A stretch of DNA of 64,000 bases from Poronia punctata (Eukaryota > Ascomycota > Sordariomycetes > Xylariales > Xylariaceae). The stretch lies in assembly GCA_022579005.1 (NCBI GenBank), contig MU401606.1:1-64000 (forward strand), read 5' to 3'. The notes under the pieces are model-generated. The model had not been told where the DNA came from, ran no database searches, and saw only the letters and a list, made by a program, of their open reading frames with translations. Positions 38,901 to 50,500 of the stretch are shown piece by piece. The position numbers and the translations under genes were made by a program. How positions within the stretch are numbered: the first letter of the stretch is position 1; the number at the start of each line of letters is the position of its first letter.

Positions 38901-39666
38901 ATTATTTATTAGCTTATAACTTATTATTAGCTAATATTAAACTTTTAAACTTTAATAGTAAATTATATACTTACTAAATAATAAAAGTTTATAAAATTGC
39001 TAAAAAACACTTTAAAACTAGTTAAAAGAAAATAAAAAAATAAGCAAATAAAAAAAAGCTTAAAGCTTTAAAATATTAAAAAAATTAGTTAATAATATTA
39101 AATGCTTAAAATATTAAAACTAAATAACTAATAAAAAAGCTTAATAAAAAACTTTTAAATTTTTTTTATATTTTTAATATTATTTTACTTATTGCTATTA
39201 AACTTATATTACTTAAAAAGTAAAAAATATATAGCACTTTTTATATTTTTTTAATTAAACCTTATTATGCTAGCAATTAAAAACTTTTTAACTTTAATTA
39301 AGTTTTATAAAATATAATACTAATTAAACTAAAAAAATATTATATAAATAAAGTTATTAATTTTATAAAAACTTTTTAAAAAAATATTAAGTACTTAATT
39401 AAGTAGAAAAATTAGCTAATAAAAAAAATTAAACTTAAAAGCTTTATAATAACTTTATAAATAATAAAGCTAAAGCTATAGTTAAAAAGTTTTACTAGCT
39501 TAAACTATAAAAACTAATAAATTTTTAAGCTATATAAAAAGCTAGTATAATACTTTTTAAGTATAGCTTAAACGTTTTACTTAAAAAGCTATTATAATGC
39601 TTTTAATTAATTTATATTATTATTAACTATATTAATACTTAAAATAAGCTTTAAAAAAAAAGCTAG
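32953..39666 (+). pseudogene. gag-pol remnant of LTR element 3
   Basis: At 37096-37125 the plus strand reads SFLNNLLIYI, an RT box with the catalytic Asp pair turned to Asn. It is followed by IIKKVF and, near 37230-37265, FLKYIINTKSIK, which matches the next RT block. Around 37645-37700, INYKIYNKKLLIIV is an RNase H remnant. Stops interrupt every frame. The interior has no open frame above 60 codons, the most thoroughly destroyed of the four elements. Confidence 0.75.
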
Positions 39667-39993
39667 TATTATATAAAACGTTTAAATAATAAAACCTAGC
39701 TAATTAAAAGGCTATAAGTATTAAAAACAGCCCTTTAAATAAAAAAGTTAAATAAAATTAACTTATTAGTTTTGTATTATATATACTTATAAATATAAAG
39801 TGCAAACTTTTTTTATATAAAAAAAATAAAAACTGCTAATTTCTAGCTAAAAATAAAAATAAATAAACCTATAATCCCTTAAAGGCTTAAAAAAAGACTT
39901 CCTCCTTATAGACCCTTTTAGCCTATATAAAATTATTAGATTGAATTAAAGCTATTCCCACTTCTAAGTCGCTATATTAAGCCCCTTGTCACA
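39667..39993 (+). repeat. 3' LTR of element 3
   Basis: Mirror image of the 5' copy in its mutation pattern: the left part is AT-converted (TATTATATAAAACG for TGTCACACGGGACG), the right part is close to normal (GACTTCCTCCTTATAGACCC). It is followed by CCTAA. Confidence 0.9.
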
Positions 39994-41806
39994 CCTAATA
40001 TCAGACTAGGGGGAGCTAGAATATTAGGTAGGTAAGTCGTGTCATGTCATGTCCTTTGATAAAATGATTAAGTACCTAACCTTGGGGGGAAGAGGTGAAC
40101 GTAACGGAATAAATCATCAAGACACATCTATTATATAGGTATCGATGTGGTAGGTTACCTAGTCCGTTTAGGCTGCCGCTAGGTCTAGATATCCGCGATG
40201 GAGACCGGGTGTAAACCCGAGAGACGACTACCGTACCGTAGGTACTCGGGGTAAGGACCCTATATAATAGGTAGGTATTACTGTCTTTATTTGATGATTG
40301 TTTGCTATCCATTTTTGATTGGGCCGCTTGAACATAGCAAGATCTTCAAAGTCGAAGGAGGTAACTAGGTAGGTGTTATCATCGTAGTCGTGTCATGTCT
40401 TCCGGGATAGGGGGTTTGAGAGGGAGGAGGCTTCGTACATACACGGAATCATTTATTAGTACTCCCTGCTCTTTACCTACATGGTTTAAGCTTCTACGTA
40501 TACTGCCAGGTTGACTACGAGTATGTAGGTAATAGACTGTGAGCCAAGTTCTAGGTTATATACCTTAGGTATAGGCTAAAAGTTGGTTGATAGGGGCCAG
40601 GGCAGGCCTAATATTTGTGTCGAACGATGTTGGTATATGTGCACCATGCTCAACTGACTAGAATATAAACACGGTCCTAAAGCATCAGGAGATAAGCTAA
40701 ATAGCTAGTATATACATTCTAATACCTAGTCCTGTGTGCCAGACGTATAGTAGTAGGCTTGGTACACTATCTCTATATGAGCTGGAAGTGTCGAGAGATC
40801 TTCGATGGATTAGACGCGTTATTGTGGCGAATTTATCTATGAAACCCCTGATGCCACAAGATTCTCCTTGGTTGGCAGCTCCAGTAACTTTCAACCTATC
40901 TCTGCTACCGGGCAAAAGGTAGTTGAGTGTTTGGAACGCTCCCATTGTCGTGATGCCTCGTTTTACAGCTACATGGTATATCGTCGACCTCAAGCCTAAC
41001 TGAGATGAACGGAGGTACGGATCTCGGCTCTAACCCAAGCCACCTCCAGTTAAAGAGAGCAACATGGAAGGCGTCCGGGTGTTTTCATGTGTCAGACACG
41101 CGTCTGAGTAGGTAGTCATGAAAGGGACAGATATGGACAAGTAACGAATAACGAATGCGAAGTGAGATGACAGAAACAATTGCCACGAAGTTGCCCATTC
41201 TACGGGACACACAGCTAACCTAGGTTAGCATACTTGGGCCTGCTCGACAGTGATTAGTATGATGGAGGGCTGCTGTCATGTTGATTGAGACAAGACAAGC
41301 GACATAAATCGTATAAACGAGCTATCTATTTTGAATCCTTCGACGAAACCCCTGCCGTCGGGCGCTCTAGGGAAGCAGACAACTAAGGTAAGTTCCACGC
41401 ATGCCCTGGGGGTTATTGAAATCGTACGGGAGGTCTCAGCCTTCTTTGTCTGGCTGAATGTCGGAATGTCCTCTCGCCCTCAGGCCGAATCGAAGTCGGA
41501 AGATAAGGAGAATAAGTATATAAAATAATGAGGTCATACGAGTATGTCAAGAACGTACCTAGGACATCGGTGAGAAAGGAGAGGTATTAGCGAAAGAGAG
41601 TTGAACTCGGAGACGGCTCCCACAATAACAAAAAGTACAGAACCCACAATAGGATTCTCCTGCAGTAAGTACGAGTATATCGCGACCCTGCGTTACGTGA
41701 TATGTGACGAGTCCATCGTCCAAGGGAGCCTGATTAGTAAGTGGAATACTGTATTTTCCTGCTCCGGTCTTGTTTCACTTATACGCATACGCATGATCTC
41801 GTTTTC

Positions 41807-41822
41807 TCTCTCTCTCTCTCCG
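41807..41822. repeat. CT microsatellite
   Basis: CTCTCTCTCTCTCTCC, a short dinucleotide repeat in the gene-free 40-45 kb region. Confidence 0.8.
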
Positions 41823-42233
41823 TGTCTCCACGCACGTATATACCTTTTTCGGTATCTCGATTAGATACATACCTCGATAGATCAAATCGAGGTAATATAC
41901 CGGTACCCCAGACCCCGGACCCCGGACTCGGCACTCACTAAAAAGGCATGGTGGTCCAGCATACGATCCACGTTTGAGGCAAAGGGTGTCTGGGTCAAAG
42001 GGGGAAAAGCGTCTCTTGCTAAAGAGCAATGCTCCCCGAGATAGAAATCTTGGTCGGTTAGTGTTCACTGAGAGAAATGTCTGAAAGTTCATTGCGGTCC
42101 TAGTCCGCAACGAAGCGCCACAGCGCCAAAAGGGATTGACTGGTTTCAGCCGCATGGGAAAATATAGATAGTACTCGTAGTAAAAACACGTACGAGAGTG
42201 ACGTACCTGTGCCATGCGAGTAGTAGTACCTAC

Positions 42234-42312
42234 TACTCGTATGTACTATGTAGATATTCAAACTAGGTACTCGTACTCGTAGTCTGAATATCTACACGTA
42301 CACATACGAGTA
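42234..42312. repeat. Inverted repeat with 31-bp arms and 16-bp loop
   Basis: The left arm (42234-42264) and the complement of the right arm (42281-42312) share TACTCGTATGT, then a slightly divergent middle, then TGTAGATATTCA and ACT. The loop has two overlapping TACTCGTA octamers. The DNA or a transcript could fold into a long hairpin. It could be the end of a small mobile element, a hairpin terminator-like structure or a simple local inversion; there are no genes next to it. Confidence 0.75.
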
Positions 42313-45300
42313 ATATGGGCGGAAAACCATAGCACGACCAACGCGCGAGCAAGACACTGTGCCACAGTGTTGGATTAGGGTTGGTAACTGCTCTGAATTG
42401 GCAAGGAACAGTGGAAGATCAGCATGTCTCGTCTCCCTACAAGCGCGTGTCTGCGATGTTCAAGTACGTGTACTCGTACGTGTAATACTCGCCATTTTGT
42501 ATCCTGAACAGCTGTCACTCGTACACGCTTTCTGCACCCTTACCATGCCGACTTTGTGGCCGACTTTATGCCCATTCATGGGAAAGAGGTTATGCGTAAC
42601 GTCAGCCACACAGATCTCCCTCCCTACCGTTTAACTGCCTAAAGTATGTCAGCCTCCTCGTTGGTACCTATGCAACTTGCCGTGTGGTCAGATGTACGTG
42701 TAGGGAGGTAGGTTAGGTAACCGGAGATTTACTACCCCGAAGGTCCTCTTACGAGTACTGAATGGAAACTAATTTTAGATGAAAGGTAAATCCCTGTCGA
42801 CACGTTACTGACTCAAAACGTGTCCGTATATGAGGAGGTGGCGCTAGCAAGGTTAGGTAAGCCCAAGATACCTACGAGTACATGTACGAGTATACAGGCA
42901 CTGTATACAGTATCACTCACATTTGTGTACGTACCTACTTTACATAGGTATCTACACGTAGATTCTTACGCTTCATTGTGGCGGGCGGTTTGTCAAGTTA
43001 CCCAAAACACAGGGGAGCCGGGGAGACGGGCCTACGGGGTTCTCGAAAGATGCGTGTCTCAGAAGCCACCAGCCGTAACAGACAGACTCTTTATATGTGC
43101 ATCATCAGATCTTATGAACCATCAAAGCCAGGCGACCGGCCAAGATGTCCATTATCTAGCAACGTCCTAGCAAGCTGAACTAGATGGATATGTGCAATAG
43201 ATTCTTGTACTCACGCTACCGAATTTTTAAATCGGGGGAAACGACACCGGCCCCACAAGGCGTAGGTGCGGCTACCTTATTATATGTAGGTATCTCTCGT
43301 GCCTTAACTACATGTACCCGTAAGCATGCATGGAAGGTAGGAAGGTATGTCTGTTTGTGTGCGTGTAACAGGCTACAGCCCACGTGTTGAGGTTGTGTAA
43401 GTACTCGTAGTCTCTCTACAAGTAGATAGTCGTACGAGTACCAAGCGAACTCATTTTTACGATAGAGCCCTCGACCGCCCTATATTATCTGTAGACTGTC
43501 GCTGAGGTAACATCCGGCGTAACAAAAACCGAACTGTTTGAATCACAGCTCACGGTTGCTCACCCGGGCCTCATTCCTCGCCTTCAGCCTGTCAGCCGGC
43601 CAAATTTCTATCATTTCCCTCCAATTGTTGCTTTTTTATCTCATGTAGTTATCACACGTGGACCGAAAAGTCGGGGGCCAAAGTTCAGTACAGACGTAGT
43701 GGGACCATTCTTGACGAAATCTTAAGATATGAGGCTACTGTACATGACGAGTTGATGCGATGATGCAGTTAGTACCATTGGCTACTCTCTGCACTACCCC
43801 CGGCCCCTCGCGCGCTCCCTCCCTCCCACCGTTTCCTTGGACAAAATGGTATAAATTTCCGGTTGTAAGTAGGTACTACTCGTAGGTAGGCCTCGATAAG
43901 TGGGCCATTTACCTGCAGACGATACACCGGGGCACTCGAATGGGAAGACACCCTGCCCGTGCCGAAAATTGATTGCGAGAGGGCCCGCGCATTGATTACG
44001 CAAAGCCAAAGGTCCGGGTCGCCGACCGGTGTTCCTGAAATATTAGCCTCTCATCCTGGTCTAAGCCATGAGTGTAGGCACCGAGTGTCGGGCAGTGTCA
44101 GGAAGTGCCAGAAAGTGTCTCGATCATATGTCCTGGGACTGCCCACCCGTGCCGGGGAGCCGCCTGTCCCAGAGGTACGTAGGGGTAGATATTCTGGCTA
44201 AAGGGAGATCAAACAATATCAGCATGGAATGAGGCTCCGGCCAAATCTAGCTTCCAACGCACGTCCACGGTCCACCTCCGCTACCACGCATGAATTTTCC
44301 CGGCTATGGCTTCCCACATAGGACCATAGCTACAAGCAAAGAGCTGATCAACGACATCCAACAGCCCTGGCGGTATCTGCAAAGCATCCGAAAATTAGGT
44401 CTAACAGTCTCGGTTAATCGGTCGACACAGCGCCGTCATGCCGGCGGACTATAGGTTTTTTTCATTTTTTGGCTTGCTCGCTCACCCTTATTGATATCCT
44501 CTTTGCAGGCTCCTCATTCTCTCTGACAGCGACCTGGGCCAAGGGTCGTTGACGAGAAGCTGGGTCACATCGACACCCTTACCTTAGGTACATGAGGTCG
44601 CCTCAGATCCTTGCTCATTGCAATAAATATGTAGGATGGCCCAGCAAATTTCTTATGGGGTCAGTTTCGCAACTTGAGGCCCGAGCTTGGATCGGACCCA
44701 GATCGTCCCGCGATCCTATTATCAACAGCTGAGAAGCGTCCCAACCCTGAGAGTATCGCATATCACTCAGGCTGCGCCTCGATGAATCGACCATACGTGT
44801 TATACCCCCAGCAAGGCGTGCGAAGGGAGGTAGACCATCTGTAACTGGGACGTAACGCGGCTTGGTAGATCATACGACAACAACTCCTACACAAAGTTGC
44901 TCTCATACACGCTACTACGTGTACACTTGCAATTGTGCACATCTGGGCCATGAAGCTGAAGAGAGATATGAAGATACAAATTTGACGAACGTCGTGTGTT
45001 GTGGATCCTAGGTGAACAAGGGAGCCGCTAGCGACTGGAACTGTTTGATCATCTACAGACATGGCTTGGTAGTCTAGTTGAGCATCGCAATCCCACTTCG
45101 GCACGTAGATTTGGTGTGTTTGGGGAATGGTACGGGGCCTAAGCAGGATAGGCTAAACTAGGCTGGGTCAAGTTGCAAATCGCATAAGTAATGTAGGTAA
45201 CTGAGTATTTGCCGGCATTATTCACGTCACGTATTTACGAGTACGTGTAGACTGTTGCGTTCTGGTAAAGCGACTCGGCAGGTTGCCTGGTACGTGTACT

Positions 45301-45559
45301 TGTAGATTAGATAAATTCTCACACAAAATACCTTAACGCTGATTTGGGTTGATAGGTGTATTGAGGGATGTACGTGTAGAAGTAATGGTTAGGTTACAGT
45401 CCTTTTACCGTGAAAGACCCTTATTATAGCCAGATCCGCACCTTCCCCCACACCGCGCGTTATACCTACCCGTAAGTGCACGTCATTTTCTGATTGGCAC
45501 CGGGTACCTATCCCTGTTGGGTAACTTGCAAGATAATATTGTTCTTACTCCTATGTGTA

Positions 45560-45660
45560 ATCGTGCTACGCCCCACCTTTATTTGGATTCGCAGAACGCT
45601 CACCACTTAAAGGTGGTGCTATTTACTTAAATGACCATTTTGCTAAAATGACCACTTTTG
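45560..45660. repeat. Left terminal inverted repeat of the MITE-like element
   Basis: Starts ATCGTGCTACGCCCCACC directly after TA. It is closer to normal composition than the interior and keeps more C than the right arm, for example GGATTCGCAGAACGCTCACC where the right arm complement has AGATTTGCAGAACGCTTAAC. Confidence 0.85.
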
Positions 45661-46197
45661 CTAAAATTTTCACTTTGCTACTAAAAAAAACACTTGCGCG
45701 GTAACTTTAAAAATTTGAAAAAATTATAGTAAATAAGTAAGTTATTTAGCTACTTAATAGAAATTTGAAAAAAATACATTATAAGGGTTATGGCTGCAGA
45801 AATGACAAGATAGAAAAGGGGTATAAAGTACAAGGCAAAAATTTTTACACTAAAAATTTTAATGGTTTTTATTTAATAATTAATTTAATAAAATACCTAT
45901 AGTTACTAAACTTAAAATATAGCTTATTAAAATAGTAATAAATCTAATAAAAAATATAAAAAAATACATTTTTTAATAGGTATAAAAGTTAGAATTTTTC
46001 TAAATTATTTTTGCAAGTACCTTTACCTTTTACTTAATATCTTAGTCAAAATAAATGTAAAAAATAAATTATTTATATACATGTATAGCTAATTTTTTGC
46101 TTTATTTTTGGTTAAAGTTTTAATATTATAGCTATTTGCGTTGTTGTGTTATTTAGAAAACAAAAAAGTTACTTTTGTATAAGGGCTGCACTAAAAC

Positions 46198-46298
46198 GTA
46201 AAGTGGTTATTTTAGCGAAATAGTTATTTAAGTAAATAGCACCACTTTTAGGTGTTAAGCGTTCTGCAAATCTAAATAAAGGTGGGGCGTAGCACGAT
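46198..46298. repeat. Right terminal inverted repeat of the MITE-like element
   Basis: Ends GGTGGGGCGTAGCACGAT followed by TA. It is the reverse complement of the left arm apart from mainly transition differences and a small offset around the inner palindrome. Confidence 0.85.
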
Positions 46299-46300
46299 TA

Positions 46301-47590
46301 AATGTTGAATAATTTACGTTGCGTAGAGTACTATTGTTGGTTTGTGCTGGCTAGTACTTACCAAACTTAATAGGTGTCATGTACTTTTAAGGATTATGCG
46401 AGGAGGAACCCCATCACCGTATGTCCGGCAGACCCCTGTGGCAACTGTATCCAGCAGGTATCGCTTGCAGCCACCTAGGACGGATTACCGAGGGTATTTA
46501 ATCGGCAGACATTCTTTGCCATGTACCGGATGATGGAACGCCAATATATATGATGTAGGCAACCGTGGTGGCGTTGGCATAATGCGCATGCATCTTTACC
46601 ATGTGAGTAAGCGAGCTCTGACAGCCCATTTACTAGCAACCTAGAAAAGATTATACAGATATAGGTTACTTAAGTAAAGCAGATAGCTAAGGACACTTCT
46701 TAATGGTTTATCATTACCTTCAGCCATGTCATTGCCATTTTACTCTTCCTCCTTATTGTCCTGAAAATAGTGCCTGACATGGGAGAAATCTTTGCCAACT
46801 TTAGAGCTGTAAATAATATTAGAACAAGAACATGGCAAGAATCGTAAGTACATGTAGGTAGTGTATCCGGTCATGTCTTCCTTTCTCTCCATCCCGGTTC
46901 AGGCTATTTTGAATCATGGTTTCCCTAACTTTGTTATTTATTACCTATTAACCTTGGGTGGGTTCAATCCATTATCATATATGCCCTGTCTTAATAGCAA
47001 AACATGATATATAAAATATAGAAATTTAGCAAGGAAGGGAAAGTAGACATCCTATCTCTGTCAGAAGTACATACATGCTATAGTCTATCTACATTGTAGT
47101 CTAGGGAGACATCTTGTAAATAAGCCATCACATTTGTTGGTGGTGCTGCAAGGTTTTCATGTTTAATAACTTGAACATGTACATATGTGCAAATTATACC
47201 ACTTATGCCCCCTACTTGGCCTTGTCATGTCTGATTTTTCATGTCATCCAACGCACAAGCGTACGATGTGTGTATTGGTTAATTGCCCTTGAGAATTGCT
47301 TGTCTCTGAGCCAGGATTGACAAGCAAGGGTGGGCAGGTAGCTCACCTAGGTTAGATGCTAGGGACCTACGAAAGTATGTATGTATTATCAGAGCTCCAA
47401 ATCTGCCAACCTCCACCTTGTCCTCTGTTGCTAATACCTACTTACTATGTGGCTATCTACTTACCTACTGAGCCAGGCGCAGCTGTCTGGCTAGGTTAGG
47501 TGAATTGTGCACGTGTATTGTATTAATAAAAGAGTTCGACACTAGTGTGCTTTTTCCTGTTCCCTAGTAGCAGCCTGACTACGATTTGCA
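46301..47590. other. Gene-free spacer between the MITE-like element and an AT-rich block
   Basis: Normal to mildly AT-rich DNA with no supported gene. A 63-codon frame at 46342-46533 shows nothing recognisable. TAGGTA-type strings are common. Confidence 0.5.
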
Positions 47591-50500
47591 GTTAAAATGC
47601 TATAAAAGGAAGTTTAAAATAATTATATATTTTTTATAAGTTTTATATACTTTAAAAAGTGTAAAAAGTACTTATATATATAAATTAGGTAAAGCTAAAT
47701 ACTTTAACTTTAAGCTTTATTATAATAGTTATTTATAGTACTTAATAAGTTTATTACTTTATTTTTTAAAAGTTAATAAATTTATAACTATTTTTTTTAT
47801 TAAACTAGTTATTTTAACTAGCTTAATAAAGCTATTTTTAATTTTACTATTACTTTGTTTATTTTATAATCTTGCTTATAGCTTTTAGCTATTTTTAGTT
47901 TTTTTTTAATATTAGCTTGCTAATATATTATAAGCTTTATATAAGCTAACTATTTTATATATATGCTAAAAATAAGTTTATTTTATTATACTTATTAGTT
48001 AATATATATTATTAAAGTAATAGTTCATTATAAACTATAGCTTATTATAATAAAGTTTAGCTTTATAACTTTTTTACTATACTTATAAAACTTAATTACT
48101 AAGTTTATAAATATAAATTAGTTTTTTATATTTTTATAAATAAGCTTTAATTTAGTTTTAAATAGCTTTTATATTATTAAAGCATTACTTAGCTAGTAGT
48201 GCTTTATAATTTAATACTAAATTTTTTTATATTTTAGCTTTTTTTTTTAAGTTATAAATATAATTTACTACTTTTATTATTTTTTAATATTAAAGCAATT
48301 AAGTACTAAAAGAAATAGCTTAAATAGCTGCTTAGCTTTAAAATTTAGTTATATAAACATACTATAAATATAAGCAACTTTTTTACGCTTTTAAATTTAC
48401 TTATAACATTTTTTTATAATATAATTTGCTTAATATTTTAGTTAACCTTTTTAACTTTATTATTGCTATATAAGTATAAAAGTATTATTAGCTTTATTAT
48501 AAAGCTATTTAAAAAGTGCTATAAAATAATTTTAAAGCTTGTAAATATAAGTTTATTATTATATATTTATTTATATAAATAGCTAAAAGTTTAGCTAATT
48601 TAATTTACTAATAGCTTTATAGCTTTAAAAGATATATTTAGCAGTTTTTTAGCTTTTATTTATAATATAGCATATTTAAATATATATTAGTATTTATGCT
48701 TTATTAAAACTTATACAGTTTATACTTTATTATATTAATAGTTTAAGTAATATAATTAGCTTAAAATTAGATAATTATATTAAAAGTAGCTTTATTAGCT
48801 AGCATTTAATATATTTTATAATAACTTACTATATAATTAAAGTTATTTTTAAATGCTAATAAACCTTATTTATTTTATAGTTAACTATTTTAATTATAAT
48901 ATAGCTAAAGTTTTTATATAATTTTTAACTTTTATATATTAAATCTTTTATTTTTAATATTTATAGTAAAATTACTACTTAGTATGTTATTTTAGCTATG
49001 TATAAAAGGTTACTTAGCACTTATTTATAAGTTTTTAGCTAGTATAACGTATTTTTATAAATTTAAAAGTGTTATTAAACTTATTTAGTATTAAAGTTTA
49101 TAAAAAAGGCTTTATAAAAGTATAAGTGCTTAAAATAGCTTATAAATTAATTTAGTTAAAGTGTTTAAGTAAGTATATTATTTTTAGCTTATTGTTTACT
49201 ATTGCAGTTTTTATTAGTTTTAAAGGCTAGTTAGTAATTAAATTACCTTTGCTAAGTTTATATATAATTTAAATACTATAATGCTTAATAAAATTAATAA
49301 ATTTTATAATATAAGCAAGTTGCTTAGCTTTACTATATATTATACTTAATAACTAGTAGTTATTATAAATAATAATTTTATTCCTTTTAACTTAATAGCG
49401 CTAATATTATAAACTTAGTAGTATTGCTAACAACTTTTTTTTTTATATAAAATATTATAACTATATATTTATAAGCTTTTTTAAAAAGTATATTACTAAG
49501 TATAGTATAGTTTTTTTTGCTAAATAAGTATAGCTATAATAAATATGCTTTAATATATACTTAGCTTAAATTTATATTTATTACTAATAGTAATTATTAA
49601 TTAAAAGTTTTTATTATAAGTATAATAATAATAGCTATATAAATTGCTTGCTATGCTGCTTTTACTTTATTAGTTAACGTTATTAAAGCGTTTTTTAAGC
49701 TTTTAAAAAGTGCTATTAGTAGTGCTATATATAATAAAAAACTTTTTATAAAGTACTAAAAATACTTTATAGCATTTATAAACGCTTTAATTTTTATTAT
49801 TATATTTAACATTAATTGCTTTAATATAGCAAATATTTTTGCTAGGTTTACTTTAATTTTATTTTTAAAAATTATAAATTTAAAAAAATGCTTTTTTTAA
49901 TAAATATAAAGCATTTTTTAAAGTTAATTATTATGCTATATATTATAAGTATAGTAAATACTTTATAATAACGCTTATAAACCTTTTTTATAGTGTTTTT
50001 TTAAATATAAATATTATTAAGTAAGCTAGCAAACTACTTATAAATTTTTTTTATTATTTTTTAAATTAACGCTTAAAACGTTGCTAGTACGTTATAAAGT
50101 TTAAATAGCATTACTAACTACTTATAAATTTTATTTAGTATTATAAACGCTGTTTTTTTATAATTTTTTTTATATATAATTATATGCTAAAAGCTATTTT
50201 TTAAGTTAATAAATATATACTATTTATAGCTAACAGCGCGTTATACTTTATTTTGCATATTAAGCAAAAGGTATGTGTACTTTTTTATTTTTTTATTTAG
50301 CTTATAATAGTTATAATATATTTGCTATATTACTTCTAAGTTGTTTTTATTTGCTTTTTTTAGTATAAGCAATACTAGTAAGCTTTATAAGCTTTTGCTT
50401 TTTTAAATATATTTGCTATTATATGCTTTTAAAAACTTAATAATTGCTTATTTTTATACTAAGCTATATTTTTATATTAAAAGCTTAATAAGTTTATAGT

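Larger units (their letters stand above)
32627..39993 (+). mobile_element. LTR element 3: Ty3/gypsy-type retrotransposon with CCTAA target duplication
   Basis: This 7367-bp element has LTRs of 326 bp (32627-32952) and 327 bp (39667-39993). The unmutated left edge starts TGTCACACGGGACG and the unmutated right edge ends CCCCTTGTCACA, canonical TG...CA ends. CCTAA lies directly outside both (32622-32626 and 39994-39998), an exact 5-bp target duplication. The interior is heavily RIP-mutated, with RT and RNase H remnants on the plus strand. Mutation fades sharply at the outer edges: the first 100 bp or so of the 5' LTR and the last 150 bp or so of the 3' LTR are nearly normal, while the inner parts are AT-converted. 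It sits alone in base-balanced DNA, so it is a single insertion and not nested. Confidence 0.93.
40516..45243. repeat. Cluster of the octamer TACGAGTA / TACTCGTA
   Basis: By eye the octamer, in either orientation, starts at 40516, 41537, 41670, 42172, 42234, 42268, 42274, 42305, 42471, 42750, 42873, 42885, 43402, 43433, 43877 and 45236. Single copies also occur near 10665, 19103, 23876, 24204, 25718 and 61255. A random 8-mer would be expected about once or less in both strands of a stretch this size. Many copies sit in larger GTACGAGTAC-like or TACTCGTACTCGTA contexts. Its function is unknown. Confidence 0.8.
39999..45557. other. Gene-free base-balanced region
   Basis: About 5.6 kb with normal composition but no gene I can support; all open frames are short and overlap one another. 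It is marked by at least 16 copies of TACGAGTA or its complement, a 31-bp-arm hairpin (42234-42312), CT and GTGTC short repeats (near 41807 and 44083), and many TAGGTA strings. It may contain regulatory or structural sequence, or decayed repeats. Confidence 0.55.
45560..46298. mobile_element. 739-bp MITE-like element with about 100-bp inverted repeats and TA target duplication
   Basis: The left end (45560-45660) and the reverse complement of the right end (about 46198-46298) match over about 100 bp: ATCGTGCTACGCCCCACCTT, then TTATTT, GCAGAACGCT, GGTGCTATTTACTTAAAT and CTAAAAT in order. TA flanks both sides (45558-45559 and 46299-46300), as in Tc1/mariner or pogo-type insertions. The interior is AT-rich, has no coding frame, and contains an imperfect direct repeat AAATTTGAAAAAA. 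Within the left end are a small CACCAC...GTGGTG palindrome and 2-3 copies of a roughly 18-bp unit ending TTTTGCTAAAA. It is probably non-autonomous, moved by a transposase encoded elsewhere. C/T and G/A differences between the arms suggest light RIP. Confidence 0.88.

Noticed and set aside
44763..45104. 113-codon minus-strand frame
   Set aside because: Cys/Ser/Arg-rich translation without a motif; isolated in gene-free DNA.
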